Shown here in pieces: positions 17,843 through 27,665 of a DNA stretch of 64,000 nt. Location: positions 186,001-250,000 of the forward strand of contig NZ_CP095074.1 in NCBI RefSeq assembly GCF_022919835.1, read 5' to 3'. This DNA comes from Halobacillus shinanisalinarum (GTDB lineage: Bacteria > Bacillota > Bacilli > Bacillales > Halobacillaceae). Every line of letters begins with the position of its first letter. Position 1 is the stretch's first letter. The notes under the pieces are model-generated. The model made no database searches and had not been told where the DNA came from. It was given only the letters and a program-made list of their open reading frames with translations. The translations under genes were made by a program, and so were the position numbers.

Positions 17843-18193
17843 TTACCCCTTAGGTTTGAAAATAAGTGCAACTAGAAATCCGAATAAAATTGCAGAAGCA
17901 ATACCGGTTGATGTTAGCTCAAAAATACCAATAGCTACCCCGATAAAGCCGTGTTCCTCCGCTTGATCCATTGCTCCGTGCAAAAGCGAATGTCCAAAAC
18001 TTGTAATCGGTACGGTCGCCCCTGCACCAGCAAATCTAATTAAGTTGTCATATAAATCAAACGCATCCAGCACTGCCCCTGCCACTACGAAAGTGGACAT
18101 GACGTGTGCAGGGGTCAATTTAGCCACATCAAGTAACAGCTGCCCTATCACACAAATTCCGCCGCCTACGACAAACGCCCAGAGAAATTCCAT
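17843..18193 (-). CDS. spoVAEb: Stage V sporulation protein AEb
   Basis: A 116-residue membrane protein of the SpoVAC/SpoVAE family, with about three membrane segments and the conserved [20 protein letters not shown] stretch. It belongs to the channel that moves calcium-dipicolinate through the inner spore membrane. Its start overlaps the spoVAD stop by one base. In B. subtilis a separate spoVAEa gene follows; here spoVAF begins only 22 bases later, so spoVAEa is absent from this operon. Confidence 0.93.
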   Translation of the reverse strand: MEFLWAFVVGGGICVIGQLLLDVAKLTPAHVMSTFVVAGAVLDAFDLYDNLIRFAGAGATVPITSFGHSLLHGAMDQAEEHGFIGVAIGIFELTSTGIASAILFGFLVALIFKPKG

Positions 18194-19203
18194 TAGTTAT
18201 CCTCCTTCGTAAGCACGACGCCGTGGGCTATGCATGGAATCGTTTCTTTTTGTTGTATCATCATAGGATTCATTAGCGCTCCCGTTGCTACGACAAGGAT
18301 ACGTTTGTATTTTCCTTGCTTTAGATCATCAATTAATTTTCCATAGGTAACAACCGCAGAACAGGCGCAGCCGCTCCCTCCGCTAAATACAGGTTGGTCA
18401 CTATGGTAGACCATGAGACCGCAGTCATCATGTACATCAGCTACATCATAACCATCATTTTTTAGCATATCTCGCAAGATCGGTGTCCCAACACTTGATA
18501 AATCCCCCGTAGCAATTACATCATAATCCGATGGCACTCTTCCCATATCTTCGAAGTGAGCTTTAATGGTACTCCAGGCGGCGGGTACCATAGCCGAACC
18601 TAGATCAAATGGATCGTTCGTGCCGTAATCCACCACACGTCCAATCGTAGCTGCCTCTACACGAATTGGCGAAGGTTGGGTGGATAATAAGGCAGCGCCA
18701 CTACCGGTTACAGTAAAAGTAGCTGTTTTCGGCTTTTGACCTCCGTATTCAGTAGGATACCTGTACTGTCTCTCCGCTGTAGCATTATGGGAGCTGACAG
18801 CTGCAATTGCCTGTTTTGCATAACCTGCCTCAATAAGCGCAGCTCCTGTAGCAAGAGTCTCCATTGATGTCGAGCATGCCCCAAACATGCCAAGTAACGG
18901 GATCCCAAGCTGCCTTGCCACGTAATTTCCTGTTACATTTTGGTTCAGTAAATCCCCTGTTAATAATAGATCAATACTTGTTTGATCGATACCTGCTTTT
19001 TGTAAACAATAATGAACAGCATCAGACATCAATCTTCGTTCAGCGAGTTCCCAATTTGTTTCACCACAGTGCAAGTCATCATAACTATAATCAAACAAAT
19101 TATGAAGTGGCCCTGCTCCTTCTAGTGGCCCGACAACTGTACCCGTTGATTGTATATAAACAGGCTTCGTAAATGTCCATGTTTGTTTCCCTGCTTGTCC
19201 CAC
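18193..19203 (-). CDS. spoVAD: Stage V sporulation protein AD
   Basis: A 336-residue soluble protein with thiolase-type fold that binds dipicolinic acid and sits on the spore inner membrane. The stretch [14 protein letters not shown] holds the thiolase-position cysteine, and [20 protein letters not shown] near the end is typical of SpoVAD. The start is a GTG at 19203 preceded by AGGAGG. It follows spoVAC by 12 bases in the spoVA operon. Confidence 0.95.
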   Translation of the reverse strand: MGQAGKQTWTFTKPVYIQSTGTVVGPLEGAGPLHNLFDYSYDDLHCGETNWELAERRLMSDAVHYCLQKAGIDQTSIDLLLTGDLLNQNVTGNYVARQLGIPLLGMFGACSTSMETLATGAALIEAGYAKQAIAAVSSHNATAERQYRYPTEYGGQKPKTATFTVTGSGAALLSTQPSPIRVEAATIGRVVDYGTNDPFDLGSAMVPAAWSTIKAHFEDMGRVPSDYDVIATGDLSSVGTPILRDMLKNDGYDVADVHDDCGLMVYHSDQPVFSGGSGCACSAVVTYGKLIDDLKQGKYKRILVVATGALMNPMMIQQKETIPCIAHGVVLTKEDN

Positions 19204-19215
19204 AACTCATTCCTC

Positions 19216-19668
19216 CTAAAATAACCAATGCCATAGATAGCGTATGATCCCTAACACATAGGCTGCTACTACTCCAAAAACAATCACAGATCCAGCCAGT
19301 TTAAAAAGGTTTGTTGCTATTCCAAGAACAATCCCTTCACTTTTGTGCTCTAAAGCTGCAGATGTAATGGAATTTGCAAATCCTGTAATAGGAACAGCCG
19401 AACCTGCTCCAGCAAATTGTCCTAGGCGGTCATAAACTCCAAATCCTGTCGCAAGTGCTGCAAGCAGTATTAAAGTAGCTACCGTCGGGTTACTGGCATC
19501 TTGTTCACTAAAACCGAACCATGATATATACATCACTGATAAAAGCTGTCCAAATGTACAAATTAGTCCACCTATAAGGAATGCTTTTAAACAATTGATC
19601 AAATAAGGTGGTTTCGGCTGATAATCTTTACTTTTTTGTTTATAATTTTTCGCATCAAACGATTGCAT
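19216..19668 (-). CDS. spoVAC: Stage V sporulation protein AC
   Basis: A 150-residue membrane protein, the same length as B. subtilis SpoVAC, which is reported to act as a mechanosensitive channel for dipicolinic acid release. The soluble N-terminus (NYKQKSKDYQPKPPYL) is followed by four membrane segments and the family motif AGAGSAVPITGFANSITSAA, which is also seen in SpoVAEb. The ATG at 19668 has AGAGGAGG before it, so I reject the longer frame to 19722. Confidence 0.95.
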   Translation of the reverse strand: MQSFDAKNYKQKSKDYQPKPPYLINCLKAFLIGGLICTFGQLLSVMYISWFGFSEQDASNPTVATLILLAALATGFGVYDRLGQFAGAGSAVPITGFANSITSAALEHKSEGIVLGIATNLFKLAGSVIVFGVVAAYVLGIIRYLWHWLF

Positions 19669-19681
19669 CTTAGATCCTCCT

Positions 19682-20092
19682 CTAACGTACGAACAATACC
19701 CACTGAAATAGTGAGCCTGCAACTTTTCCTATAGCGAGTGCCATAAGTAATGGAAATAAGTAACTTTCAATTCCAACCCGTTTAAACAATAGGGGAAAGA
19801 CATTCAGGACTTCCGTTAATGCAGCTGCAAGCAACCCAATGAATATCCCGTGAAATAGTCCCCAGATGATTAAAACGATAACAGGGAGACTGGCAGGAAG
19901 ATCGCCAAACGATAAGTAAATTCCGAACAAGACTCCTGTAAAAACGGCACCTTCGTACCATCTGATTTTCGATTCAGAATGACTAAGCTGCATTAAACGT
20001 GGCACCACACCTAAAACGGTCAGAAAGGCCACGAAACCTGTACCAACAGCAATCCCAGATGCAAGACCGATAATTGCTTCAACGATCTTCAT
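19682..20092 (-). CDS. spoVAB: Stage V sporulation protein AB
   Basis: A 136-residue hydrophobic protein with about four membrane segments; a SpoVA component of unknown exact role. It begins MKIVEAIIGLASGIAVGTGF, as expected for the family. The start at 20092 overlaps spoVAA by 14 bases; a longer frame to 20113 is possible but less likely. Position between spoVAA and spoVAC fixes the identification. Confidence 0.92.
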   Translation of the reverse strand: MKIVEAIIGLASGIAVGTGFVAFLTVLGVVPRLMQLSHSESKIRWYEGAVFTGVLFGIYLSFGDLPASLPVIVLIIWGLFHGIFIGLLAAALTEVLNVFPLLFKRVGIESYLFPLLMALAIGKVAGSLFQWVLFVR

Positions 20093-20696
20093 CTTGCTCG
20101 ACCTTGTTCTCATTAATGGCTACATAATGATCCAAATCCTCCTGATACTTAAATACTTCTACCTCCATTGGGTTTGGTTCCTCGTTGAACTTCTTACGGA
20201 ACCAATGATTAAAGAATAAAATCATTCCTAAGCCTAGCCCGATAGAATAAGGAACTTGAATCCATAAGGGGTGTTCTTCCTCCTCACCTGTCAACATAAA
20301 ATGGAGCTTTTGCTGAACATCCTCCATACTGACATCATAGTGGAAATTCATAATTGCCATGGCAGCACCTATAAATAAAAGCACCCAAATAGCTGTTACA
20401 ATAAAAAGTGAGGGCTTTTTAGCAAACTTCTTTTCTACATGAACAACGCATTGGCTTGGTCCTATAATTTCTAGTTCAAGATGTGGGAATCGTTTTAAAA
20501 TCAGCTCGATTAAAGGATGAATATCAATAACAACAATATTCTTATCTTTTTCCTCTATGTTATGAATAACCATGCTTTCAACGATTTGCTTATAACTGCT
20601 TGGTCCTGCTACTTTTGCAACATCTCTAACACGAATGACATGACCAGAAGAAACGCGGATAGATTGTCTCAATCGAATATATACAGGAGTTGTCAT
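20079..20696 (-). CDS. spoVAA: Stage V sporulation protein AA
   Basis: A 205-residue protein, first of the spoVA operon. The N-terminal half is a soluble alpha/beta domain (VYIRLRQSIRVSSGHVIRVRDVAKV), followed by two membrane segments (about residues 98-116 and 147-166). A GGGGAGG ribosome binding site precedes its ATG, and a sigma-G type promoter lies 35-60 bases upstream. The length agrees with B. subtilis SpoVAA (about 206). Confidence 0.93.
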   Translation of the reverse strand: MTTPVYIRLRQSIRVSSGHVIRVRDVAKVAGPSSYKQIVESMVIHNIEEKDKNIVVIDIHPLIELILKRFPHLELEIIGPSQCVVHVEKKFAKKPSLFIVTAIWVLLFIGAAMAIMNFHYDVSMEDVQQKLHFMLTGEEEEHPLWIQVPYSIGLGLGMILFFNHWFRKKFNEEPNPMEVEVFKYQEDLDHYVAINENKVEQDEDR

Positions 20697-20730
20697 ATCG
20701 CTTAACGCCTCCCCTGAAAGATTTCTTTGT

Positions 20731-20759
20731 TAGTATGTGTGGGATGGAAAAAAACATAC
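20731..20759 (-). promoter_or_regulatory. Probable sigma-G promoter of the spoVA operon
   Basis: On the minus strand a -35 element GTATG (20755-20759) and a -10 element CATACTA (20731-20737) are 17 bases apart. Both fit the forespore sigma-G consensus (GHATR, CATnHTA), and the B. subtilis spoVA operon is a sigma-G operon. The spoVAA ATG is 34 bases further on. Confidence 0.72.
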
Positions 20760-20788
20760 AAAAAAAGCTACGCTAGAAAGCGTAACTT
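20760..20788 (-). terminator. Terminator downstream of sigF, separated from it by repeat copy C
   Basis: On the minus strand AGTTACGC, a 6-base loop, GCGTAGCT with one wobble pair, then TTTTTTTG. It is the only terminator-like hairpin on the sigF strand before spoVAA, yet it lies more than 450 bp from the sigF stop. Confidence 0.65.
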
Positions 20789-21208
20789 TAAGTGTGTGTT
20801 CAAAAAGTTGACGAATGAGAACGTCAACAAAGATCGTGACCTCCTGGGACGACGTCGACACGAGCACGTTCCTTGCGCATCGCAAGAAGTCTGAGGTGCG
20901 AACGTTTTGAGACCCACAGCGTATGCCTTCCATACGTGAGGACCGGAAAAACCAAGCAACGAAGAAATGCGACGTTTATCCAGCATGAACGGTCAGTAAA
21001 CCCCAAAGATACCGTCGTGAAAATAAGAAGCTATGCTGAGGATTAACTGTCCGTAAATGTCCGATTTTAGGGAAACACAGACTAAGGTCGCCACGTTCTG
21101 CGGCAAGGTCTGTGTGACCCACGTCGTATAGGCCTAAACGAACCATCAGTGAAAACCCCACTGATGGAAGTTTCACTTTATCATTTGGTAATTTTTTGAA
21201 CATCCTCT
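20789..21208 (+). repeat. Structured intergenic repeat, copy C (long form, 420 bp)
   Basis: Ends with short inverted repeats: TGTTCAAAAAG on the left and TTTTTTGAACA on the right. Inside are several hairpins: GTTGACG/CGTCAAC near the left end, CACAGAC/GTCTGTG near 21045-21115, and CCATCAGTG/CACTGATGG around 21144-21169. Copies A (8216-8347) and B (9145-9309) are deletion forms of the same element. No frame in it has coding features. Confidence 0.8.
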
Positions 21209-21251
21209 TTAAAGTACTAAGATTTAGTGACGATGATCTCCAGGGTTACTT

Positions 21252-22001
21252 TCACTCATTCATCGTTTCCTTCATATACTCAAGGATTTTCTTTTCGAGT
21301 CTTGAGACTTGGACTTGCGAGATGCCTAACCTTTCGGCGACTTCACTTTGTGTTTGGTCTTTAAAGTAGCGTAAATAAATAATTAACCGTTCTCTTTTCT
21401 CAAGCTTATTCATCATATCGTGCAATGTTAAATGTTCAAACCAATGCGTATCTTCTTCAGCGATTTGGTCAACGAGTGTAATCGGGTCCCCTTCACTTTC
21501 GTACACCGTTTCATAAATAGATTGAGGAGAGCGACCGGCTTCTTCCGCCTGAACTACGTCCTCACTAGTTAGATCGAGGGCTTCAGCAATTTCGTTAATA
21601 GTAGGAGACCTGCCTAGCTGCTTCAGCATCTCCTCTTTTTTTCCACGAACTTTATGATACGTCTCTTTTAAGCTTCGGCTTACTTTTACACTTCCGTCAT
21701 CTCTGATAAATCGTTGAATTTCACCAATGATCATCGGGACAGCATAAGTTGAAAATTTAACATCATAACTTAAGTCAAATTTATCCACTGATTTCAGTAA
21801 GCCAATACAGCCGATTTGATACAAATCATCAGGATCATATCCTCGTCTTAAATAACGCTGAACGACAGACCACACTAATCTTGTGTTGCGCTCAACTAAA
21901 TAATGTCTCGCATCCTGATCCCCTGACTGACTTTTCGCTATCAATTCCCTTACTTCTTTGTCGGATAAACGTTCTTTTGTAATGTCTGTTTTCATACTCA
22001 T
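21252..22001 (-). CDS. sigF: RNA polymerase sigma-F factor
   Basis: The first forespore-specific sigma factor. The 249-residue protein has sigma region 2 (LIAKSQSGDQDARHYLVERN, then YDPDDLYQIGCIGLLKSVDKF), region 3, and region 4 with helix-turn-helix QSEVAERLGISQVQVSRLEK. It is kept inactive by SpoIIAB, encoded four bases upstream. The gene order spoIIAA-spoIIAB-sigF is conserved. Directly after its stop comes repeat copy C. Confidence 0.96.
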   Translation of the reverse strand: MSMKTDITKERLSDKEVRELIAKSQSGDQDARHYLVERNTRLVWSVVQRYLRRGYDPDDLYQIGCIGLLKSVDKFDLSYDVKFSTYAVPMIIGEIQRFIRDDGSVKVSRSLKETYHKVRGKKEEMLKQLGRSPTINEIAEALDLTSEDVVQAEEAGRSPQSIYETVYESEGDPITLVDQIAEEDTHWFEHLTLHDMMNKLEKRERLIIYLRYFKDQTQSEVAERLGISQVQVSRLEKKILEYMKETMNE

Positions 22002-22005
22002 CGCC

Positions 22006-22446
22006 CTAATTAGCCAGAGCTCGTGTTGACGTGAGTTGCTTTACCAAACGAATTGTTGTGCCTGTCCCTTCATCTGAAGTGATCTCCACTTTATCCATGA
22101 AATTCTCCATAATGGTGAATCCCATGCCTGATCGCTCCCACTCAGGTTTGGAAGTAAATAGCGGTTCCCTTGCTTGTTCGATATCCACCATTCCAATACC
22201 ATTGTCTTTAATGATGATTTCAATCTGTTCATTCTCCATCGAACACTCGAGAGTTATTTGTTGATCCGGCTTGTCTTCATAACCATGAATAATCGCATTG
22301 GTTACTGCTTCTGAGACGACCGTCTTAATGTCTGTCAGTTCATCCATCGTTGGATTCATCTGACTAATAAACGCAGCAACGGAAATACGGGCTAGGGATT
22401 CATTTTGGCTAACGCTTAGGAACTCAATTTTCATATGGTTTTTCAT
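22006..22446 (-). CDS. spoIIAB: Anti-sigma-F factor SpoIIAB
   Basis: A 146-residue serine kinase of the GHKL type that binds and inhibits sigma-F and phosphorylates SpoIIAA. The ATP site is visible as SEAVTNAIIHGYE (N box), DNGIGM (G1) and SGMGFTIMENFMD (G2). Its ATG overlaps the spoIIAA stop by four bases. Length and motifs are as expected. Confidence 0.96.
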   Translation of the reverse strand: MKNHMKIEFLSVSQNESLARISVAAFISQMNPTMDELTDIKTVVSEAVTNAIIHGYEDKPDQQITLECSMENEQIEIIIKDNGIGMVDIEQAREPLFTSKPEWERSGMGFTIMENFMDKVEITSDEGTGTTIRLVKQLTSTRALAN

Positions 22447-22796
22447 GAAGCCACCCCCAACATTTGCAGAGCGAAATCTTCATTGTCAACTAACTTGACA
22501 ATCTTAAACATCCCTGAAAGATCAAACAATCTTCGTACTTCTGGTGAGATGGAGCAAATAACCATTTCACTTCCTGATGCCTGAATTTCTTTATAACGTC
22601 CAAGCATCACACCCAGACCTGAACTGTCCATGAAAGATAATTTCTCTAAATTAACGATGACATTACCTACATTGTTCTGTGCAAGCTGTGCCTGCCATTC
22701 TTCACGAAGTCCAATTGCCTCGTGATGATCCAATTCTCCAGCCATACGGACTAGCAGTACGTTTTCTTTTACAATAAAATCTACATGAAGACTCAA
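22443..22796 (-). CDS. spoIIAA: Anti-sigma-F factor antagonist SpoIIAA
   Basis: A 117-residue STAS-domain protein that releases sigma-F by binding SpoIIAB. The phosphorylated serine lies in the conserved LSFMDSSGLGVMLGRYKEI motif. I choose the TTG at 22796, which follows AGAGGAGG at good distance and gives exactly the B. subtilis length; the ATG at 22817 lies upstream of that ribosome binding site. First gene of the spoIIA operon, 90 bases after dacF. Confidence 0.95.
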   Translation of the reverse strand: MSLHVDFIVKENVLLVRMAGELDHHEAIGLREEWQAQLAQNNVGNVIVNLEKLSFMDSSGLGVMLGRYKEIQASGSEMVICSISPEVRRLFDLSGMFKIVKLVDNEDFALQMLGVAS

Positions 22797-22888
22797 GTTC
22801 TGTTCCTCCTCTATCATTTAGAGTCACTTAAGTCTTTCGTAAACTGTTCCTGCTTTTCCTTCCTAAAAACAATACTAGCGCAATATCG

Positions 22889-24061
22889 CTAAAACTTCTG
22901 AAAACTCGTCAAATTTCTAAATGAGCGTTCGAATAATTCAATTAGGTTCGCTCGTTCAATCGGCTTCGTTGCCTCAATCCGAACCTTCGTCACTTCCTGT
23001 CCATTATTGGTTATAACAATCCAGCCAAAGTGATCACCTTTTTTCACTGGTAAATCCAAGGATTTGCGAACTTTAAGTGTTGCCTTATACTGGCCTTTTG
23101 GTTGATTCTTTTTCTTTAATACGACTACGTCTTTTTCTGGTGCTAAAGGTAATACTTTAGGCGTTCCACGCGTTGTTTTCACCGAATGAAGCACATCATT
23201 CTTAGAATAGAGTTGGACGCCTTCATATTGACTAAATCCATAATCAAGCATACTGGTTACGTCAGCATTTCTTTTCTTTGGACTTTCGGCTCCCATCACA
23301 ACAGCAATCATATGAAGGTCACCTTTTTTGGCAGAAGCTGTTAAGCAATACTTCGCTTTGTTGGTGTAACCTGTTTTTAACCCATCCACTCCAGGATATG
23401 ATTTTATAAGCTTATTTGTATTGACAAGCCAGAACTCATTATCCTGTCCTTTTCTTAAATAGTCCTCATAGATGCTCGTATAGTTGGTAATATCTTCATG
23501 AAGCAATAGCTCTCGGGCCATTACCGCCATATCTTTGGCTGTGCTATAATGCCCCTCTGCTGGAAGACCTGTAGGATTTTCAAAATGAGTATTTTTTAAA
23601 CCTAAACTTTTCACTTTTTCATTCATCATTTTGACAAAAGCACTTTCGCTTCCGGCAATCCTCTCAGCCATCGCCACACTCGCATCATTTCCTGACGCAA
23701 TAGCAATCCCTTTGAGGAGATCTTTAACTGTCATCTCTTCGCCTTCATCCAGGAAAATTTGTGACCCTCCCATAGAAGCTGCATGTTCACTGACTCGGAC
23801 TTTTTCATCTAACGAAATATTTCCCTTCTCTAACTCTTCCATAATAAGTAAAAGAGTCATAATTTTCGTCATGCTTGCTGGTGGAAGCTTTTTGTCTGCT
23901 TGTTTATCGTATAACGTCATGCCACTATTTTTCTCCATGAGAATGGCAGACGGTGCTGATTTCACTAGCTCTTCAGCTGTTTCCTCTGCATGTATGGATG
24001 TGGGCGTATAGAGCATTCCCAAAACAGTGATGGCTACTAGTAAGCTGAGTAATCGTTTCAT
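22889..24061 (-). CDS. dacF: D-alanyl-D-alanine carboxypeptidase DacF
   Basis: A second S11-family penicillin-binding protein (390 residues), made in the forespore in B. subtilis and acting with DacB on cortex cross-linking. A signal peptide (LLSLLVAITVLGMLYTPTSIHA) is followed by SMTK as the serine motif, SGND, and KTGYTNKA; a C-terminal beta domain and an amphipathic end helix (LIELFERSFRNLTSF) anchor it to the membrane. The start at 24061 follows GAAGGTGGG. It lies immediately before spoIIAA, as in B. subtilis. Confidence 0.95.
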   Translation of the reverse strand: MKRLLSLLVAITVLGMLYTPTSIHAEETAEELVKSAPSAILMEKNSGMTLYDKQADKKLPPASMTKIMTLLLIMEELEKGNISLDEKVRVSEHAASMGGSQIFLDEGEEMTVKDLLKGIAIASGNDASVAMAERIAGSESAFVKMMNEKVKSLGLKNTHFENPTGLPAEGHYSTAKDMAVMARELLLHEDITNYTSIYEDYLRKGQDNEFWLVNTNKLIKSYPGVDGLKTGYTNKAKYCLTASAKKGDLHMIAVVMGAESPKKRNADVTSMLDYGFSQYEGVQLYSKNDVLHSVKTTRGTPKVLPLAPEKDVVVLKKKNQPKGQYKATLKVRKSLDLPVKKGDHFGWIVITNNGQEVTKVRIEATKPIERANLIELFERSFRNLTSFQKF

Positions 24062-24133
24062 TTGTTTCCCACCTTCTTCTGTAAGTGTTCCTATATTTCC
24101 CTGTTCGAACACTTCTATTCAAGATAAAAAGCG

Positions 24134-24166
24134 TAAAAAAAGAACCCTACACAGTTGTAGAGCTCT
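24134..24166 (-). terminator. Terminator of drm-pupG-pdp
   Basis: On the minus strand AGAGCTCTACA pairs with TGTAGGGTTCT (two wobble pairs) and is followed by TTTTTTTAC. It lies between pdp and dacF. Confidence 0.8.
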
Positions 24167-24252
24167 TCCGAGAGTAAAGCAAATATAAGGTTATACCTTT
24201 ACCGGGTTATTTCGATAAGCAAATGAAAATAACCCTTCACGCGCTTGGGTTG

Positions 24253-25554
24253 CTATTTAATTACTTTGTGAATTAATGTTGGGGCATCAACTTTATTACT
24301 ACATATTGTATAAGCCTGCTTCACCTTTTCGATGGATGTGTCAGGGTGCTCCTCATCACTATGAAGAACGACTAACGCCTCTCCTGCTTTTACTTCGTCA
24401 CCGATTTTCTTATTCAATGTAATCCCGACACCATGGTTGATTTGGTCATCTTTCGTTGCACGACCCGCGCCAAGATACATCGCAGCTACACCAATCAATT
24501 CTGCATCAATTTCAGAAACAAAACCATCCTGCTCCGTTTTCACCTCTACATCATGTGCCGCAGATGGCAATCGACTTAAATCGTCGATCATGGAGATATC
24601 TCCATGCTGTGCTTGGATGAAATCACGGAAAGCAGCAAAGGCCTTGCCATTTTCAAGGTTTTGTTCTAAGGTTTGGTACGCATCTTCATAGTTTGCAAAT
24701 ACTTCAGCTAATACGGCCATATGCGAGGCAAGTTCAAGCGATAGCTTTCTAAGATCCTCTACCTTTTTTCCTTGCAGAATTTCAGCTGCCTCTTTAATTT
24801 CGTTAGCGTTTCCAACTTCAAATCCTAATGGTTGGTTCATATCACTTATAACCGCCACTGTGTTTCGACCGAGGTTGTTACCGATATTCACCATTTCTCG
24901 TGCCAGTGCCTCTGAATCCTCTAATGTTTTCATGAAGGCGCCACTACCTGTTTTGACATCAAGAACAATGCTATCAGCACCTGAAGCAAGTTTCTTACTC
25001 ATGATTGATCCGGCGATGAGTGGGAGTGAGTCGACGGTCCCTATGACGTCCCTTAGTGCATATAATTTCTTATCTGCAGGCGCCAGATTTCCTGTTTGTC
25101 CAGCTACGGCCAATTTATGTTCGTTGACATTCTTGATGAACTGATCCTTTTCCATCTCAATCTCAAGGTCTTTGATGGACTCCAGTTTATCAAGTGTCCC
25201 CCCCGTATGCCCTAGCCCCCGTCCTGACATCTTAGCTACGGGGACCCCTACTGATGCGACGAGTGGCCCTACAATAAAAGTTATTTTATCCCCTACCCCG
25301 CCAGTAGAGTGCTTATCGACTTTGTGACCTTTGATAGCAGAAAGGTCAATGGTTTCTCCTGAATCCACCATAGCCTGTGTTAAAGTCGCTGTCTCTTCTT
25401 GTGTCATGCCTTGAAAGTAAATCGCCATTGTTAACGCAGCAGCCTGGTAATCAGGGATGTCTCCTTTGGTGTATCCTTCAATAAAAAAACCAATTTCCTG
25501 TTTCGTTAATTCGCCGCCGTCTCTTTTTTTTACGATAATGTCGTACATTCTCAT
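24253..25554 (-). CDS. pdp: Pyrimidine-nucleoside phosphorylase
   Basis: Splits uridine, thymidine and deoxyuridine with phosphate to base and (deoxy)ribose-1-phosphate. The 433-residue protein shows the family signature [18 protein letters not shown], the phosphate/nucleoside region [13 protein letters not shown], and a C-terminal domain after residue 345. It forms a salvage operon with pupG and drm, so the sugar-1-phosphate made here is passed to phosphopentomutase. In B. subtilis pdp sits elsewhere, with dra and nupC. Confidence 0.95.
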   Translation of the reverse strand: MRMYDIIVKKRDGGELTKQEIGFFIEGYTKGDIPDYQAAALTMAIYFQGMTQEETATLTQAMVDSGETIDLSAIKGHKVDKHSTGGVGDKITFIVGPLVASVGVPVAKMSGRGLGHTGGTLDKLESIKDLEIEMEKDQFIKNVNEHKLAVAGQTGNLAPADKKLYALRDVIGTVDSLPLIAGSIMSKKLASGADSIVLDVKTGSGAFMKTLEDSEALAREMVNIGNNLGRNTVAVISDMNQPLGFEVGNANEIKEAAEILQGKKVEDLRKLSLELASHMAVLAEVFANYEDAYQTLEQNLENGKAFAAFRDFIQAQHGDISMIDDLSRLPSAAHDVEVKTEQDGFVSEIDAELIGVAAMYLGAGRATKDDQINHGVGITLNKKIGDEVKAGEALVVLHSDEEHPDTSIEKVKQAYTICSNKVDAPTLIHKVIK

Positions 25555-25569
25555 AACTGTTCACCCCTA

Positions 25570-26388
25570 CTATGCTGGTAATGTTTTTAATAAATCTTTA
25601 ACAAACCCTAGAAAATCTTCTCTCACTCGGGCAGTAGTTTCAATTACTTCATCATGAGTCAGAGGCTGATCCAAAATACCGGCAGCCATATTTGAAATAC
25701 AGGAAATACCTAAAACGCGAATTCCCATATGGTTCGCTACAATAACTTCAGGAACCGTCGACATCCCGACTGCGTCGCCTCCAAGCGTTCGAATCATCCG
25801 AACTTCCGCTGCTGTTTCGTATGCAGGTCCAGTGTTCCCGACGTAGACACCTTTTTGTATCTTCAAACCTAACCGTTCAGCACTTTGTTCTGCATGATGA
25901 AGTAGAGCACGATCGTATGCTTCAGACATATCAGGGAAACGTGGGCCGAGGTCTTCATCATTCATTCCCAGCAAAGGACTATCCCCCATGTTGTTGATAT
26001 GGTCTGTAATTACCATTAAGTCCCCAGCCTCAAAGGATTCGTTAACACCCCCAGCTGCATTAGTCACAAATAAGGTTTCGACCCCCATTTCTTTCATAAC
26101 GCGAACCGGGAATGTTACCTGTTTCATGTCATATCCCTCATAATAGTGAAACCGTCCTTGCATAGCGATTACTTGACGACCCTCAAGCTGACCGATTACT
26201 AGCTGGCCTTTATGGCCTGATACGGTCGATTCAGGGAAGTGCGGGATATCTTTATAGCTGATCATTACTGGATTTTCGATTTCATCAGCAAGCACACCTA
26301 AACCTGATCCAAGGATTAATCCTACAGTAGGCTGAGCAGATAATTTTTCTTGAATAAATGCTGCTGCTTCTTGATTGTAATTTTTCAT
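25570..26388 (-). CDS. pupG: Purine-nucleoside phosphorylase
   Basis: A 272-residue trimeric-type purine nucleoside phosphorylase that splits guanosine and inosine type nucleosides. The phosphate site LILGSGLGVLAD, the GRFHYYEGY stretch and VTNAAGGVNESF are typical of the PNP/MTAP family. It lies between drm and pdp with gaps of 13 and 15 bases, so the three are one operon. The B. subtilis drm-pupG pair has the same order. Confidence 0.95.
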   Translation of the reverse strand: MKNYNQEAAAFIQEKLSAQPTVGLILGSGLGVLADEIENPVMISYKDIPHFPESTVSGHKGQLVIGQLEGRQVIAMQGRFHYYEGYDMKQVTFPVRVMKEMGVETLFVTNAAGGVNESFEAGDLMVITDHINNMGDSPLLGMNDEDLGPRFPDMSEAYDRALLHHAEQSAERLGLKIQKGVYVGNTGPAYETAAEVRMIRTLGGDAVGMSTVPEVIVANHMGIRVLGISCISNMAAGILDQPLTHDEVIETTARVREDFLGFVKDLLKTLPA

Positions 26389-26401
26389 AACTTTTCCCCC
26401 T

Positions 26402-27580
26402 CTATTGAATTTTATTTAAGAAACTTTTGCCGTACTCTGGCACTTCCACAGAAAAGTTCTCAGCGATGGTTGCACCAATATCAGCAAACGTTTGCCGCTG
26501 ATCCAGTTCGATTCCTTCTTTTATTCCATTATGATAAACGACAAGTGGTACAAGTTCTCTCGTGTGGTCTGTACCATGATGAATGGGATCATTGCCATGG
26601 TCAGCAGTAATAATCAATAAGTCATCATCATTTAGTTTACTTAACACTTCCGGCAATCGCTTGTCATAAGCTTCAAGTGCTTCGCCATAGCCTTGCGGGT
26701 CACGACGATGTCCGAATTTAGCATCAAAATCTACAAGATTCAAAAAGTTTAGCCCATTAAAATCTTTATTCATTGACGCTACCATTTGATCCATCCCATC
26801 CATATTGTGCTTCGTACGAATCGCTTCTGTCACACCCTCCCCATCATAAATATCTGAAATTTTCCCTAACGCAATAACGTCAAAGTCAGCGTCCGCCATA
26901 TGATTCATCACCGTTCTTCCAAATGGCTTCAATGCATAATCATGACGATTAGATGTTCTTTCAAACTCGCCGGGCTTTCCGATGAATGGACGGGCGATGA
27001 TACGACCCACCATATACTTTTCATCTTTTGTTAACTCCCGTGCATATTCACAAATCTCATACAGCTCTTCGGGAGGGACGACTTCCTCATGAGCAGCAAT
27101 TTGCAACACAGAGTCTGCTGATGTGTAAACAATAAGGTCGCCTGTCTCCATATGATGTTGCCCTAAGTCTTTAATAATTTCTGTTCCGGATGCTGGTTCA
27201 TTCCCTACAATCCCGCGACCTGTTTTTTCTTTTATTTTATTTAACAGTTCATCAGGAAATCCATCGGGAAAAGTACGAAAAGGCTTATCAATATATAAAC
27301 CCATAATTTCCCAGTGCCCAGTCATTGTATCCTTTCCATTGGAGGCTTCGACCATTGTCGTATAGTGAGCTTTAGGATGAGCAACCTTCTCAATCCCTTG
27401 AACTGGGCGAATGTTTCCTAATCCCAGTTTTTCCATATTCGACATGGAAAGACCATTCATATGCTCAGCAATATGCCCAAGTGTATGAGCGCCTTTGTCA
27501 TTAAATTTTTCAGCATCTGGTGCTTCCCCAATTCCGACTGAATCCATAACAATTAAAAATACCCTTTTAAATGATTTCAT
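26402..27580 (-). CDS. drm: Phosphopentomutase
   Basis: Interconverts (deoxy)ribose-1-phosphate and -5-phosphate, linking nucleoside breakdown to central metabolism. The 392-residue alkaline-phosphatase-fold protein has metal-binding motifs at both ends ([13 protein letters not shown] and [10 protein letters not shown]), and the phosphorylated threonine region [10 protein letters not shown]. It is the first gene of drm-pupG-pdp; AGGAGG lies before its ATG. Also called deoB in other bacteria. Confidence 0.95.
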   Translation of the reverse strand: MKSFKRVFLIVMDSVGIGEAPDAEKFNDKGAHTLGHIAEHMNGLSMSNMEKLGLGNIRPVQGIEKVAHPKAHYTTMVEASNGKDTMTGHWEIMGLYIDKPFRTFPDGFPDELLNKIKEKTGRGIVGNEPASGTEIIKDLGQHHMETGDLIVYTSADSVLQIAAHEEVVPPEELYEICEYARELTKDEKYMVGRIIARPFIGKPGEFERTSNRHDYALKPFGRTVMNHMADADFDVIALGKISDIYDGEGVTEAIRTKHNMDGMDQMVASMNKDFNGLNFLNLVDFDAKFGHRRDPQGYGEALEAYDKRLPEVLSKLNDDDLLIITADHGNDPIHHGTDHTRELVPLVVYHNGIKEGIELDQRQTFADIGATIAENFSVEVPEYGKSFLNKIQ

Positions 27581-27665
27581 TTTTCATACCTCCTGAATTT
27601 TAGTGTTATCTAGTCTTGGAAAAACTATATATCAAAAGAAAGACGTAGGATGTCAGACAACTAAA

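Noticed and set aside
20768..21203. Several minus-strand frames of 60-75 codons upstream of spoVAA
   Set aside because: All are inside repeat copy C and overlap one another in different frames.
22797..22888. Sigma-H promoter in front of spoIIAA
   Set aside because: Expected from B. subtilis, and an AGCAGGAACAG stretch is suggestive, but no convincing -10 partner at the right distance was found.
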